64,000 nucleotides of DNA from Acidobacteriota bacterium. Lineage in GTDB: Bacteria > Acidobacteriota > Holophagae > Acanthopleuribacterales > Acanthopleuribacteraceae. The translations under genes and the position numbers were made by a program. The notes under the pieces are model-generated. The model searched no databases. It was given only the letters and a program-made list of their open reading frames with translations, and was not told the origin of the DNA. Positions 8,566 through 17,957 of the stretch are shown piece after piece (within the stretch, counting starts at the first letter, position 1; every line of letters starts with the position of its first letter). The stretch spans positions 62,001-126,000 of the forward strand of contig JACJWC010000014.1 of assembly GCA_020637335.1 (NCBI GenBank). Reading direction: 5' to 3'.

Positions 8566-9423
8566 TTGAAAAAGCCACGTATTGGTAACGATCTCACCCA
8601 GTTCCTGGGCCCGTTCCTCTCCGAATTTTCTCCCCAACAAATGCAGGTTGCTGATTATTTAATCAAAAACCTGGCGGAAATACCCGTGCTCAGCGTGCCG
8701 GAATTGGCCCGCAAAGCGGGTGTGAGCGAGGCGACGGTCGTGCGTTTCTCTCAACGGATGGGCTATGACGGTTTTACCGATTTGAAAATGGACCTTATGG
8801 AATTGTTGCGCCGCCAAATTCATGGTCAACGCGACGGTGAAAAAACCTTTGATGCTTCCGACGCCCTGGACTCCGCTGCCCGCCAGGCCGTTCGCAATAT
8901 TGAGTCCACTTGCCAAAACCTTTCCAGAGACTCGTTCTCTCAGGTCTCCAATGCATTGATCCAGGCCGATCACATCTATGCCTTTGGTCTGGGAATTTCC
9001 ACCTGTTTGGCCGAAATTTTTTCCTACATGATGGTCCAAATCGGGTTTCGGGCTACCGTTCTCTCACCGCGCTACAGTTCACCTTTGGAACAAATGGTGG
9101 CCTTGCGTCCCTCTGATCTGGTGGTCGTGTTTTCGTTTCCGCCTTATTCGCGCTCCGCATTGGAAGTGGTTGAAAATGCGGCCGGTCGCAAGATTCCTAC
9201 GCTTGCCTTTTGCGATCGCGAAAGCGCGCCTGTGGCCCAAGCTGCCAACTGGGTTTTACCGGTCCAGACAGAAAATTTGCTGTTCACCAATAACCTGGCT
9301 CCTGTTTTGATGGTGATGTATGCGCTGGCAGGGGATATTGTGGCTAAAAAAGAAGGCAAAAACATCACCGCAATTACGTCGATCAACAAAATTCTTCGCA
9401 AAGACCCAGGTCTCATCCGATAA
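8566..9423 (+). CDS. RpiR-family transcriptional regulator (HTH plus SIS domain)
   Basis: The 285-residue protein has an N-terminal helix-turn-helix (about residues 15-85, core ELARKAGVSEATVVRFSQR) and a C-terminal SIS sugar-phosphate-binding domain (about 120-270, with YAFGLGISTCLAEI and the FSFPPYSRSALEVVENA strand-loop). RpiR proteins sense phosphorylated sugars and control sugar catabolism. It starts at TTG 8566, seven bases after AGGAA. The gene is followed by cmoA with no clear functional link, so its targets are unknown. Confidence 0.88.
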   Translation: MKKPRIGNDLTQFLGPFLSEFSPQQMQVADYLIKNLAEIPVLSVPELARKAGVSEATVVRFSQRMGYDGFTDLKMDLMELLRRQIHGQRDGEKTFDASDALDSAARQAVRNIESTCQNLSRDSFSQVSNALIQADHIYAFGLGISTCLAEIFSYMMVQIGFRATVLSPRYSSPLEQMVALRPSDLVVVFSFPPYSRSALEVVENAAGRKIPTLAFCDRESAPVAQAANWVLPVQTENLLFTNNLAPVLMVMYALAGDIVAKKEGKNITAITSINKILRKDPGLIR

Positions 9424-9494
9424 GATGTTGCCAATATGCGCCCGGCCTTCGCACTGGTCGATGCATTCGGTTTTTGTGGATTCGAGGCATTGGC

Positions 9495-10223
9495 TTGAAA
9501 GACGAACTGTTTAAGAAGCAACAGACCAAATTGAGCGAATTTGAGTTTAATGGGGATGTAGCCCAAGTTTTTGACGATATGGTTGATCGATCCATCCCGT
9601 TTTATGCCTCCGTTCAGGATATGCAAATCGATTTTCTCGAGCATTTTCAGCAGCCGGAAGGTTGTTTTTACGATCTCGGCTGTTCCACCGCGAGCTTGAT
9701 TGCACGAATCCAATCGGATAACCGCATTTCTTTTCGCGAACTGATTGGCATCGATGGCTCTTCTGCCATGCTCGAAAAAGCACAAAGCCGATTGGTCCAA
9801 GCGCCGCAACGGTTAGCCTGGCGCTTGAGTTGCGCCGACCTCAAAACCTGCCAGTTCTCCGATGCGGCTGCCGTCGTCCTGGACTACACGCTTCAGTTCG
9901 TGCGTCCTTTATATCGACCTACCTTGCTGGCCCAAATTTATCGCGACCTCAGACCCGGCGGGGTGCTTCTGCTCAGTGAAAAAGTACTCGAAGAAACAGG
10001 CTTTATGAGCCGGCTTTTCCAGGAAATGTATTTGCAGTTTAAACGCCGCAAAGGTTATTCCGATCTGGAAATTGCACAAAAACGCGACAAATTAGAGCAC
10101 GTGCTGGTGCCTTACAAGGTCAGTGAACAGATTGAACTCTTAAAGCACGCCGGATTCGAACATGTGGAAATGTTCTTTAAATGGCATAACTTCGCCTCCT
10201 TTATTGCAGTCAAAGCCTTATGA
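9495..10223 (+). CDS. cmoA: Carboxy-S-adenosyl-L-methionine synthase
   Basis: CmoA converts S-adenosylmethionine and prephenate to carboxy-SAM, the donor used by CmoB. The 242-residue protein has the CmoA-type opening FEFNGDVAQVFDDMVDRSIPFY, the SAM-binding motif YDLGCSTAS, and the VVLDYTLQFVRP segment. I chose TTG at 9495 because its N-terminus aligns with known CmoA and GAGG lies six bases upstream; TTG at 9474 is an alternative. Its stop overlaps the cmoB ATG, which fits the shared pathway. Confidence 0.88.
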   Translation: MKDELFKKQQTKLSEFEFNGDVAQVFDDMVDRSIPFYASVQDMQIDFLEHFQQPEGCFYDLGCSTASLIARIQSDNRISFRELIGIDGSSAMLEKAQSRLVQAPQRLAWRLSCADLKTCQFSDAAAVVLDYTLQFVRPLYRPTLLAQIYRDLRPGGVLLLSEKVLEETGFMSRLFQEMYLQFKRRKGYSDLEIAQKRDKLEHVLVPYKVSEQIELLKHAGFEHVEMFFKWHNFASFIAVKAL

Positions 10224-11113
10224 CCTGGCTGGATAATCTGCGGTTAAGTTTGGAAATCCCGCAACTCAATCACCCCATGCTGGCTCGGGTTTCCCACTTT
10301 TTGTGGCCGGAATCTCAAATGGGCTGGACGATAGAGCAGGGCAGGGTCGCGGTTGGCCTTCAAGGACAGCCCAATCGCGAGTTATCCGAAGTGATTGATG
10401 CGCTCAAACCTTGGCGTAAAGGACCCTTCTCCTTTGCGGGCTTGGTTGTTGATGCCGAATGGCGCAGTGATTGGAAGTGGGATCGCATTGCGCCTCACCT
10501 CGGACCTTTGGCAGGTGCGCGCATCCTCGATATTGGGTGCAATAACGGGTACAGCCTCTTCCGGCTCAAACATGCAGGGGCTGAGAACGTTTGGGGTATT
10601 GATCCCGTTGCGCGCTGCTTGGCCCAATTCCAATTGGCCCAGAGTATGAGCCGGGTTCCCGGTTTGTATTTGGATCCTTTGGGTTGGCAGGACCTGCCAG
10701 TTGATCGGCTGGAGCTGGATCTCATCCTGTGTATGGGTATTCTCTATCACCATTCCGACCCAATGGCCTTAATGAAAAAGCTGCGCCAGATCCTGGCCAA
10801 GCATGGACGATTAATCCTCGAAACCATTGCTATCCCGGGCGATCAGGCCCAGTGGATCCTGCCACGAGATCGTTATGCGCGCATGCGCAATGTTTTTTTT
10901 CTGCCCACTATTCCGGCTCTTGCGCAGTTATTTGAACGCTGTCGGTTCCAAGCGGAACGGTTAGAGGAGCATGTCCATTCAGCCGAGGAACAGCGCACCA
11001 CTGCATATGCGGATGGACCGAGTTTTGCCCAGTTCCTCGACCCATCCGATGCGAGCTTGACCGAAGAGGGTTATCCCGCGCCCTTGCGCTGTACCTGGCT
11101 CCTTCGACCCTAA
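10220..11113 (+). CDS. cmoB: tRNA U34 carboxymethyltransferase
   Basis: CmoB transfers the carboxymethyl group of carboxy-SAM to 5-hydroxyuridine at position 34 of tRNA, giving cmo5U, which widens decoding of box codons. The 297-residue protein has the family's KGPF segment, the SDWKWDRI motif, the SAM-binding ILDIGCNNGYSLFR, and the GIDPVARCLAQFQ and CMGILYHHSDP motifs. It is somewhat shorter than the roughly 320-residue enterobacterial protein, mainly at the N-terminus. It overlaps cmoA by four bases as ATGA. Confidence 0.9.
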   Translation: MTWLDNLRLSLEIPQLNHPMLARVSHFLWPESQMGWTIEQGRVAVGLQGQPNRELSEVIDALKPWRKGPFSFAGLVVDAEWRSDWKWDRIAPHLGPLAGARILDIGCNNGYSLFRLKHAGAENVWGIDPVARCLAQFQLAQSMSRVPGLYLDPLGWQDLPVDRLELDLILCMGILYHHSDPMALMKKLRQILAKHGRLILETIAIPGDQAQWILPRDRYARMRNVFFLPTIPALAQLFERCRFQAERLEEHVHSAEEQRTTAYADGPSFAQFLDPSDASLTEEGYPAPLRCTWLLRP

Positions 11114-11167
11114 GACCGGGCTAGCCAATCTGGAACTCAGCCAGTATGATGGGCCTGGGAGTTGAAC

Positions 11168-12571
11168 ATGCTAGACCGATTTGGATTGTCACCCGTACTG
11201 CTCAAAAAAGTGATTCAGTCCGCCATGTCGCGCGGTGGGGATTTCGCCGATGTTTTTTGCGAGTATTCCCAATTTAGTTCACTGGCTTTGGAAGAAGGTA
11301 TCTTGAAATCCGCAGTGACCAATCTCGAAAAAGGAGTTGGCATCCGCGTTGTAAAAGGCGAAAAAACCGGCTACGCCTATACCGAACGATTTAATGAAGC
11401 CCAGTTTCTAAGAGCAGCAAAAACGGCTGCAGCCATTGCTGATGACCGGGGCAGCGACAAGAGTTTTGAGATGGAACAGGTTCAAGTGGCCAACCATTAT
11501 CCTGTTCAACACCCCGCAGCCAATGCTGCATTGGACGAAAAGATCAAATGGGTATACCTGGCCGATAAATTAGCCCGGGATGCCTCTTCAGAAGTCGTGC
11601 GGGTCTCCGTTACCCTAGCCGATTCATTGCGCAATTTAGTCATGGCCGACAGCGAAGGCCGATTGGTTGAAGATACCCAACCGATGCTTCGATTTGGCGT
11701 CAGTGTTATCGCTGAACGCAATGGCCAGCGTCAAGAAGGACGATCTGGCGATGGCGGTCGCATCGGTTTGTCCTTTCTCAGCGAAGAAAAAGTTCAAGAT
11801 ATGGTGGCCCGTGCCGTTCACGAAGCATTGACGCTATTGGATGCGCGGCCCGCGCCGGCGGGAATGTTACCCGTCATTCTGGCGCCCGGGGATTCGGGCA
11901 TTTTATTGCACGAAGCGATCGGACATCCCTTGGAAGCCGATTTCAACCGCAAAAAAACCAGCGCTTATTCAGAGCGGATGGGCGAAATGGTGGCCAGTGC
12001 CCAGTGCACGATCTGTGATGACGGAACGGTTGATCACGACCGAGGTGCCATCAACGTGGATGACGAATTAAACCGCTCTGAACGAACGGTTCTGATTGAA
12101 GAAGGTCGACTGGTCTCTTACATGTATGACGAACTTTCTGCTCGGTACTTTAAGCGAGCGAGTACCGGCAATGGCCGGCGTGAATCCTACCGTTACCAAC
12201 CGATTCCGCGGATGCGCACGACCTATATGCTGCCTGGTACCTTTAGTCCTGACGAACTAATCGCTTCTACTGAAAAAGGCATATATTGCAAAACCTTTAA
12301 AGGCGGCCAGGTGGATATTTCCAATGGCAACTTCATTTTTGTGCCCTCCGAAGCTTATCTGATTGAGGATGGAAAGTTGTCCTACCCGATAAAAAACCTG
12401 AGCCTGATCGGTAATGGGCCCGATGTGCTTAGCAAGGTCAGCATGGTTGCGGACGATTTCCGACTCAGTGCCGGGATTTGGACTTGCGGAAAGGGTCAAA
12501 GTGTTCCGGTTGGGGTCGGGTTACCCACAGTAAAAATATCTGAAATGACCGTTGGAGGCCAATCCGAATGA
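11168..12571 (+). CDS. tldD: TldD metalloprotease subunit
   Basis: TldD and TldE form a zinc protease that degrades unstructured peptides and matures some modified peptides. This 467-residue subunit carries the catalytic HExxxH motif at His248-His252 (LHEAIGHPLEADF). The ATG at 11168 follows GGGAG at a good spacing and is preferred to the TTG six bases earlier. The stop overlaps the tldE start as ATGA, so the two subunits are made together. No precursor peptide gene for a modified peptide is visible nearby, so a general proteolytic role is more likely. Confidence 0.93.
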   Translation: MLDRFGLSPVLLKKVIQSAMSRGGDFADVFCEYSQFSSLALEEGILKSAVTNLEKGVGIRVVKGEKTGYAYTERFNEAQFLRAAKTAAAIADDRGSDKSFEMEQVQVANHYPVQHPAANAALDEKIKWVYLADKLARDASSEVVRVSVTLADSLRNLVMADSEGRLVEDTQPMLRFGVSVIAERNGQRQEGRSGDGGRIGLSFLSEEKVQDMVARAVHEALTLLDARPAPAGMLPVILAPGDSGILLHEAIGHPLEADFNRKKTSAYSERMGEMVASAQCTICDDGTVDHDRGAINVDDELNRSERTVLIEEGRLVSYMYDELSARYFKRASTGNGRRESYRYQPIPRMRTTYMLPGTFSPDELIASTEKGIYCKTFKGGQVDISNGNFIFVPSEAYLIEDGKLSYPIKNLSLIGNGPDVLSKVSMVADDFRLSAGIWTCGKGQSVPVGVGLPTVKISEMTVGGQSE

Positions 12572-13926
12572 TTGATGCCAAACAAGAGCAGGAATATCGC
12601 GAATGCGCCCAAAAAACGGTAGAGTTGTGTCGCAAAGCGGGTGCGGAAACAGCGGTGGTTCAAGTTCATATTTCACGTGAATTTGATTTGGAGTTGCGCG
12701 CTGGTGAAGTAGAAAACCTATCGGAAGCCGAGAGTTACAGCATCAGTATTACGGTTTCGAAAAATCACCGCCGGGCCAGTATCCACAGTTGCGACTTTTC
12801 CGAAACCGAAGTGAAAAGCTTGGTTGAACGGGCCATGACCTTATGCCGGTACACCGATGAAGATCCCTTTTATGATCTCCCAGAGAAAGCGTGGCTTGCC
12901 GACCAGTTTCCGGACTTGGAAATGTATGACCCCGCCTTAATGAGTTGGAGTGTGGATGCCAAAGTTGCGCTCGCCAAAAATCTGGAGGCATTGGCTTTGG
13001 CCGCGGATTCACGTCTTCAATCCGATGGCAGCGGTATTTCGACCCAAATGAGTTTTGGGGTTTTGGCCAACAGTTTGGGTTTTTGCCAAGGCCAATACAC
13101 CTCGGGCATGTCATTGGGCGTGTCGCTATTTGCCGAAGACTCAGTCAGTTCAGGAACACTCAACACCGGCCGCAAACAAAGTGGCGGATGGTACACGCAA
13201 AGCCGGTTCATTGAGGATCTTGAGGCACCTGACAGCTTGGCCCAAAAGGCAGCACATCAGGTTCTCTCCAAGTTGGGTTCGCGTAAGCCGCCTACCGGTG
13301 CGTTGCCTGTTTATTTTGAGCCAACCATCGCGCGAAGCTTTTGGCGTCATTTACTTTCGGCCAGTCAGGGTGGTGCCATATATCGCAAGGAAAGTTTTCT
13401 TGTGGATGCATTGAACCAAAAAATCTTTCCCGAATTTGTGCAAATTACCGAAAACCCTTTTATTCCAAGAGGACTTGCTAGCCGTTCATTTGATGATGAA
13501 GGCGTTGCAACCCGGAAAATGGATTTGGTCGAGCAAGGCCGGCTCAACACCTTTTTGCTCAGCTGCTATTCCGCGCGAAAGTTGGGAATGGTCAGCACAG
13601 GCCATGCAGGTGGGAGCCACAATATTATCGTAAATCCCGGCCCGCTTAGTGAATCTCAAATCCTGAAGGAAATGGGGCGCGGTGTATGGATTAATGAGGT
13701 TTCCGGCCAGGGTGTGAATATTGCGACGGGCGACTATTCGCGCGGGGCTAGCGGCTTCTGGGTGGAAAATGGCGAGTGCCAATATCCCATTTCTGAATTC
13801 ACCTTAAACGGCGATCTCGCTCAAATGTTTCGCGAGCTGTGCGCCATTGGCGTGGAACCAGAGCCCGGTCATGCCATTTTGACACCGGGTCTTTGGATAA
13901 ACGGCATGACCATCAGCGGGACCTAA
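12568..13926 (+). CDS. tldE: TldE/PmbA, partner subunit of TldD
   Basis: This 452-residue protein is the non-catalytic partner that forms the peptide cavity with TldD. It has the family's C-terminal segments such as GRLNTFLLSCYSARKLG, HNIIVNPG and GVNIATGDYSRGASGFWVENG, cut here to GDYSRGASGFWVENG, and lacks an HExxxH motif. It is coupled to tldD by a four-base overlap. The unit seems to end here; the next gene starts about 170 bases later with its own strong ribosome site. Confidence 0.93.
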   Translation: MIDAKQEQEYRECAQKTVELCRKAGAETAVVQVHISREFDLELRAGEVENLSEAESYSISITVSKNHRRASIHSCDFSETEVKSLVERAMTLCRYTDEDPFYDLPEKAWLADQFPDLEMYDPALMSWSVDAKVALAKNLEALALAADSRLQSDGSGISTQMSFGVLANSLGFCQGQYTSGMSLGVSLFAEDSVSSGTLNTGRKQSGGWYTQSRFIEDLEAPDSLAQKAAHQVLSKLGSRKPPTGALPVYFEPTIARSFWRHLLSASQGGAIYRKESFLVDALNQKIFPEFVQITENPFIPRGLASRSFDDEGVATRKMDLVEQGRLNTFLLSCYSARKLGMVSTGHAGGSHNIIVNPGPLSESQILKEMGRGVWINEVSGQGVNIATGDYSRGASGFWVENGECQYPISEFTLNGDLAQMFRELCAIGVEPEPGHAILTPGLWINGMTISGT

Positions 13927-14095
13927 CCTCCATTCACCGGTTTTTTTCCCGATTGGCAGGTCCTTTTGATTCCAGATTGGGCGTAATCCAACTGTCGCAG
14001 GGCCTGGTACATTATTTGCTAACCAATTGCCGTTTTCTTGGCCCATTGGCCAACACGGAGCGTTTGATTGCGTTCCTAAATTGGGAGGTTTATTC

Positions 14096-15115
14096 ATGTT
14101 GAGGAAAAGCATTGCCATGATCGGCATGGTGGTCTCGTTCGGCTTGTGGGCGCAAGACGCTTCTGGAGCCAAGATCGAGTTTGAAAATGTACTGCACGAG
14201 TTCGGCAAAATTGAGAAAGGTTCCAAGGTCGAAACTGTTTTTAAGTTTAAGAATTCCGGTTCCGCCACTTTGGAAATTTCGGATGTTTCAACATCCTGCG
14301 GCTGTACTTCAGCCAAGCCGGAAAAAACGTCTTATGCACCTGGTGAAGCCGGCGAAATCCCTGTTTCGTTTAACAGTTCCAAGTTTACTGGTCCCATCGA
14401 AAAGAAAATTACCGTGGTTACCAATGATGCCGCCAATCCTCGTTTCGTTTTGACCATTAAAGCCGACGTCATGGTGGATGTTTCCGTAAAACCCTCTTCG
14501 GTCTTCATTCAGAAACTGAAGCGCAATGAAAAAATGAACCACGAAATCGTTGTGACCGCCGAGCAGTTGGATAAATTGGAAATCAGCGAAGTCAAAAGTG
14601 ATCAACCGTTTATGGCGGCCAAAGCTGAAAAGGTTGACGACAAGAATTACAAAATCGTTTTGACCTTTGATGCGACCCAAGTCGCCAAAGGTGAGAGCCG
14701 AGCGCATGCGATTGCTTCGTTTAAAACCAATTCCAAAACCCAATCGGAAATCAGCGTGCCCGTAAACGTTCAAATCGAGAACCCCGTTTCCGTTTCGCCC
14801 ACTTCCGTCTATATGTTTGGGACCAAAGAAGGTACCCCGCGTGAAGTGACTTTGAAAGTGATTGGTACCGAAGGCGGAAAACTGGAATTGACCAGTGTCA
14901 AATTTGAAGTGAAGATGAGCGTTGATGGATCTGACGAAAAACAGGTCGATATTTTTAGCTCCGAAGTTTCCCCCGAATCGGTTGATGCAGCCAATTTACG
15001 GGTCATGTTGTCGGATAAAGCCACCAAAGGCCGTTTCCAGGGCCACATCGTGATTACGACCAACAGCAAAGAAATGCCGGAAGTTAAGGTTCCGATCCGC
15101 GGGAACATCATCTAA
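14096..15115 (+). CDS. Secreted DUF1573 protein
   Basis: The 339-residue protein starts with a signal peptide (MLRKSIAMIG to about Ala20). A DUF1573 domain follows at about 27-130, with the typical FENVLHEFGKIEKGS, FKFKNSGSATLEI and STSCGCTSAKPEK motifs. Two more beta-rich repeats of similar size fill the rest. DUF1573 proteins are Ig-like envelope proteins of unknown role. The ATG at 14096 follows GGGAGG; reading further upstream would add residues that hide the signal peptide. A strong terminator follows the stop. Confidence 0.8.
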   Translation: MLRKSIAMIGMVVSFGLWAQDASGAKIEFENVLHEFGKIEKGSKVETVFKFKNSGSATLEISDVSTSCGCTSAKPEKTSYAPGEAGEIPVSFNSSKFTGPIEKKITVVTNDAANPRFVLTIKADVMVDVSVKPSSVFIQKLKRNEKMNHEIVVTAEQLDKLEISEVKSDQPFMAAKAEKVDDKNYKIVLTFDATQVAKGESRAHAIASFKTNSKTQSEISVPVNVQIENPVSVSPTSVYMFGTKEGTPREVTLKVIGTEGGKLELTSVKFEVKMSVDGSDEKQVDIFSSEVSPESVDAANLRVMLSDKATKGRFQGHIVITTNSKEMPEVKVPIRGNII

Positions 15116-15140
15116 TCAAGTCAAAAATCATTTAATCTAA

Positions 15141-15175
15141 AAGGGTAACCCGCCTGCGCGGGTTGCCCTTTTTTA
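15141..15175 (+). terminator. Intrinsic terminator after the DUF1573 gene
   Basis: AAGGGTAACCCGC pairs with GCGGGTTGCCCTT (one mismatch) and is followed by TTTTTT. It also separates this gene from the convergent minus-strand gene at 15238. Confidence 0.85.
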
Positions 15176-15237
15176 TTGCACTCCTTTGAATTTTCGGAGC
15201 GATGTGCTGACTTGAACCCCGTGTTTTCTGGAGGCTG

Positions 15238-15795
15238 TCAGCGCTTTCTGCTTGTCAGGATTTGCCCAAATGTCTTTTGTGTGATCCCCAGAAATAGCCA
15301 GAAATACAAAACAGAAAAGCTAATTAAGACGAGGATGATCGGAACAAGGGAGAAGCGCAATAACTCTGCGGTGGTGCGTGATGACACGGTTTGGATGGCA
15401 AAAAACACGCCCGTGTCCAAAAGGGCACAACACGCCAAATCAATGAAAAAGGCCAAATGGTTGGGTTTGGAGGCTTCTGTTGTAACCAAGCTCGGTCGAC
15501 GAACTTCGGGTATTCGCGGCGCACTGGGCTGCAGCTGCTCTCTCGGTTTTGCACGAACCCCTTGGATCGTGGATTCCGGGCTGCCCGGTAACGGATTGGC
15601 TTGCGGCGTGACGTTTAATGCAGCAGGCTCTGCGGGCTTTACCAATTTTGCCATGCGCCCAAACAAGAACTGGGCTTGACTATGGGCATGGACAATATCC
15701 ATTAATACTTTTTTGGCCGTATGGCATTGTATGCAGAAATCCTGATCAGCTGACCAGGATTTCCCACATACAAAACATTGACTCAGTTCCATCAT
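15238..15795 (-). CDS. Zinc-ribbon membrane protein, RDD-like
   Basis: The 185-residue protein opens with a treble-clef zinc ribbon (CFVCGKSWSADQDFCIQC, two CxxC pairs at about residues 7-24), has a Pro/Ala-rich linker (about 50-105), and ends with a two-helix membrane domain (about 113-180). The segment FIDLACCALLDTGVFF and the end FGQIL resemble an RDD domain, but the final RDD helix is missing or very short. It starts 13 bases after the stop of the TPR protein on the same strand, so the two are probably co-transcribed. The function is unknown. Confidence 0.6.
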   Translation of the reverse strand: MMELSQCFVCGKSWSADQDFCIQCHTAKKVLMDIVHAHSQAQFLFGRMAKLVKPAEPAALNVTPQANPLPGSPESTIQGVRAKPREQLQPSAPRIPEVRRPSLVTTEASKPNHLAFFIDLACCALLDTGVFFAIQTVSSRTTAELLRFSLVPIILVLISFSVLYFWLFLGITQKTFGQILTSRKR

Positions 15796-15807
15796 GATTG
15801 GGGCGGG

Positions 15808-17577
15808 TTAGTCGAGAAAAAAGAAAAACCACTCATCCTTTTCTTCTTGACGTAGTTTCCCGTTAAAGAAGCGATCGATAACCTGGATGTGTGCGTAAAG
15901 CGAGTTATCCCATGTGTTTACCACGCATGCTCGAATGTAAAAGGCCAGGGCCTCATCCAACTCCCCGGATTTTATTTTGCGCAAGGCCATTTTCTCAAGG
16001 CAATAGGCTAATTTCTGACGGATATCGTTGTTGCCCGGCTGGTCCGCAAACGCATTGGTCAGGGTCTCCAGCGCCTTTTCGTAATAACCTTTGTCTGCAT
16101 TGGTGAACGCAGTTTTGACATCCTCGGGTGGAATCGGCTTGCTGACGACCTTGTTAGACAGCTTGGCTAATTCGCGATCAGCGGTTTCCTTCGCCTGGCG
16201 TAGCTTTTCCTGTTTTTCCAAAAGAGTTTTGTCCTGGCCGCGTTCCAATTGTCGGTTAATCTCCAACAAACGCGGTGAGGCCAGGTCGGTCACCCGTTGA
16301 TAGGCCAACATTGCGTAGAGGGAGTCACCTTCACTGGAGAAATCGTTGGCATAACCCATAATGGAATCGGTTAATGCCTCAGGCGAATTCCACTCGTCTT
16401 CCTGTGCCAACAGAACGGAAATGGGATCGTCCAGATCATTGAGCCGCAGTTTGTTTTGTTGGAATTTGTAGAAATAGAAGCCGCCCGCTGCCAGAATGCC
16501 GAGGATCACGGGAATGCCAATCAGAAGTTTCCAGTTAAGTGGCTTCTTTTTCTTGGCTGCGACAATTACTTTCGTAGAAGGCTTGGTCTCCGTTCGGTTC
16601 TGTTCCTGGGCAGGTGTGAAGAATCGGGTAATTTCTTCTTCGGTCGCTGAGGCGATATGAGATTGTTCCTGCTCGATTTCCAAACTGCGGATTTCGGTGA
16701 TTTGGCGTTTTCGATCCTCAATGGCCTCTTTTAATCGTTCAGCACCTTCTAAATGCGGGGCTTTGATGAGCAGATGCAAGACCTTGCGTTCCGCTTCATG
16801 AACGTCACCATTGCGGAAATCACGCTCTGCTTCCGTCAGTTGTTCCTCATACTCGCGTTCCTTCTCCAGGGCCGCTTGGGTTTTTTTGATGCATTCCTGT
16901 GTCTCTTTGTGGCCCGGGTGGAACTGCAAAATAAATTGCCACTTATCCAGTGCCTGATGAAATTTGCGCTCTTTATAAAGCTGGAGACCCTCATTGTAAT
17001 AGGCCAGGAGTTGCTGCTTGTCGGGTGGTTGGGCCGAGGGTGGCGGTGCAGATGTTTGGCTGCGCGGCGCCGGCGAAGATTCATTCATCAGGTTAGAAAC
17101 ATTGCGCACATAATCCTGTGCCAATTGATTGGTTGGGTCCAAAGTAAGCGCCTGACGCCAGGCCTGAAGCGCTTGTGCGTAATCCTGGACTTCGTATAAC
17201 TGCACGCCCTTTTGGATCAATTGTTCTACTTGGAAGGCTTGATCCGACGCACTTGCGTCCGGCTCATCGTACAATTCGGAAAGACTGCTGGGCGATTTTT
17301 CGTGTTGGTTCATTTCGTGTTCAGCACGTTCTGTGTAGTATTGGGTGGCTTCCAAATTGTTACTGCCACTAGATTGCCAATCGCCGGACTTTTGAAAATT
17401 TTCTTTTTGGGCACGCGATTCGATTTTAAGTAACAAGCCTTTTAGGTCCTGGTTATTGGGGAAACGAGCGACCAACCGCTTGCAAAGTTGCAAGGCCTCT
17501 GGAAATTGGTGTTGGTAGTAAAGTTGTTTGATGTCGTTCAGGATCTCTTTGGGTGACTTGTTCAAATCCTCGCTCAA
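15808..17577 (-). CDS. TPR protein with a central transmembrane helix
   Basis: The 589-residue protein has a TPR-rich N-terminal half (about 10-45, 115-150, 190-285), a Lys-rich patch followed by one membrane helix at about 350-370, and more TPR-like helices to the end. With no signal peptide, the N-terminal half should be cytoplasmic and the C-terminal half periplasmic. Such proteins usually act as scaffolds. No enzyme motif is seen. The ATG at 17577 is preceded by a good promoter about 107 bases upstream. A specific role cannot be given. Confidence 0.7.
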   Translation of the reverse strand: MSEDLNKSPKEILNDIKQLYYQHQFPEALQLCKRLVARFPNNQDLKGLLLKIESRAQKENFQKSGDWQSSGSNNLEATQYYTERAEHEMNQHEKSPSSLSELYDEPDASASDQAFQVEQLIQKGVQLYEVQDYAQALQAWRQALTLDPTNQLAQDYVRNVSNLMNESSPAPRSQTSAPPPSAQPPDKQQLLAYYNEGLQLYKERKFHQALDKWQFILQFHPGHKETQECIKKTQAALEKEREYEEQLTEAERDFRNGDVHEAERKVLHLLIKAPHLEGAERLKEAIEDRKRQITEIRSLEIEQEQSHIASATEEEITRFFTPAQEQNRTETKPSTKVIVAAKKKKPLNWKLLIGIPVILGILAAGGFYFYKFQQNKLRLNDLDDPISVLLAQEDEWNSPEALTDSIMGYANDFSSEGDSLYAMLAYQRVTDLASPRLLEINRQLERGQDKTLLEKQEKLRQAKETADRELAKLSNKVVSKPIPPEDVKTAFTNADKGYYEKALETLTNAFADQPGNNDIRQKLAYCLEKMALRKIKSGELDEALAFYIRACVVNTWDNSLYAHIQVIDRFFNGKLRQEEKDEWFFFFLD

Positions 17578-17957
17578 GGCTTTATCCCTTCGTGTTTAAT
17601 AAAAACCGCATGTGCTCCAAAACTTGAAAACGAAACAGGTGCATGGGTAGTTGCGTCTGCGCCAATTGCGTTTAATTCGTCTCAGTTTAAAAAACAAACT
17701 CAAAGACTGTCAAGCTATGCCAGCCAAAGGGTTAACGGCTTTTTTATTTGCGAAAAACGCCATGCATTTCTGACGAAAACTTACGGATTATTTACACGCC
17801 GAAATATGGCTCCCAATCTCTTGCTGTGTTACACTGGCACAGAGTATCGGTACAATCCATACTTTATGAGGGGATGCAATTCCTGCCGTTATTTGTCTCG
17901 CCATTTTGAATCCTACCTTTTTAATGGCCTTCCAATTAGAATCCTACCATTCTAATC
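17578..17957. other. Intergenic region between the TPR gene and recG
   Basis: This 380-base gap holds the minus-strand promoter of the TPR gene (17684-17713). Near the recG end there is a short direct repeat GAATCCTACC (17908-17917 and 17939-17948), and TTAGAAT/ATTCTAA arms around CCTACC at about 17936-17955 that could form a weak hairpin after recG. I see no gene that I can support. Confidence 0.5.
17684..17713 (-). promoter_or_regulatory. Promoter of the TPR protein gene
   Basis: On the minus strand TTGACA (17713-17708) and TAAACT (17689-17684) are spaced by 18 bases. The same -10 sequence TAAACT occurs in the HU promoter. Confidence 0.55.

Noticed and set aside
11168..13926. TldD/TldE as part of a modified-peptide (RiPP) cluster
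   Set aside because: No precursor peptide, radical SAM or cyclodehydratase gene lies nearby; the neighbours are housekeeping genes.
17866..17955. Small plus-strand frame of about 29 codons with TTACAC...TACAAT upstream
   Set aside because: No ribosome site and no recognisable protein features; the promoter match is modest.
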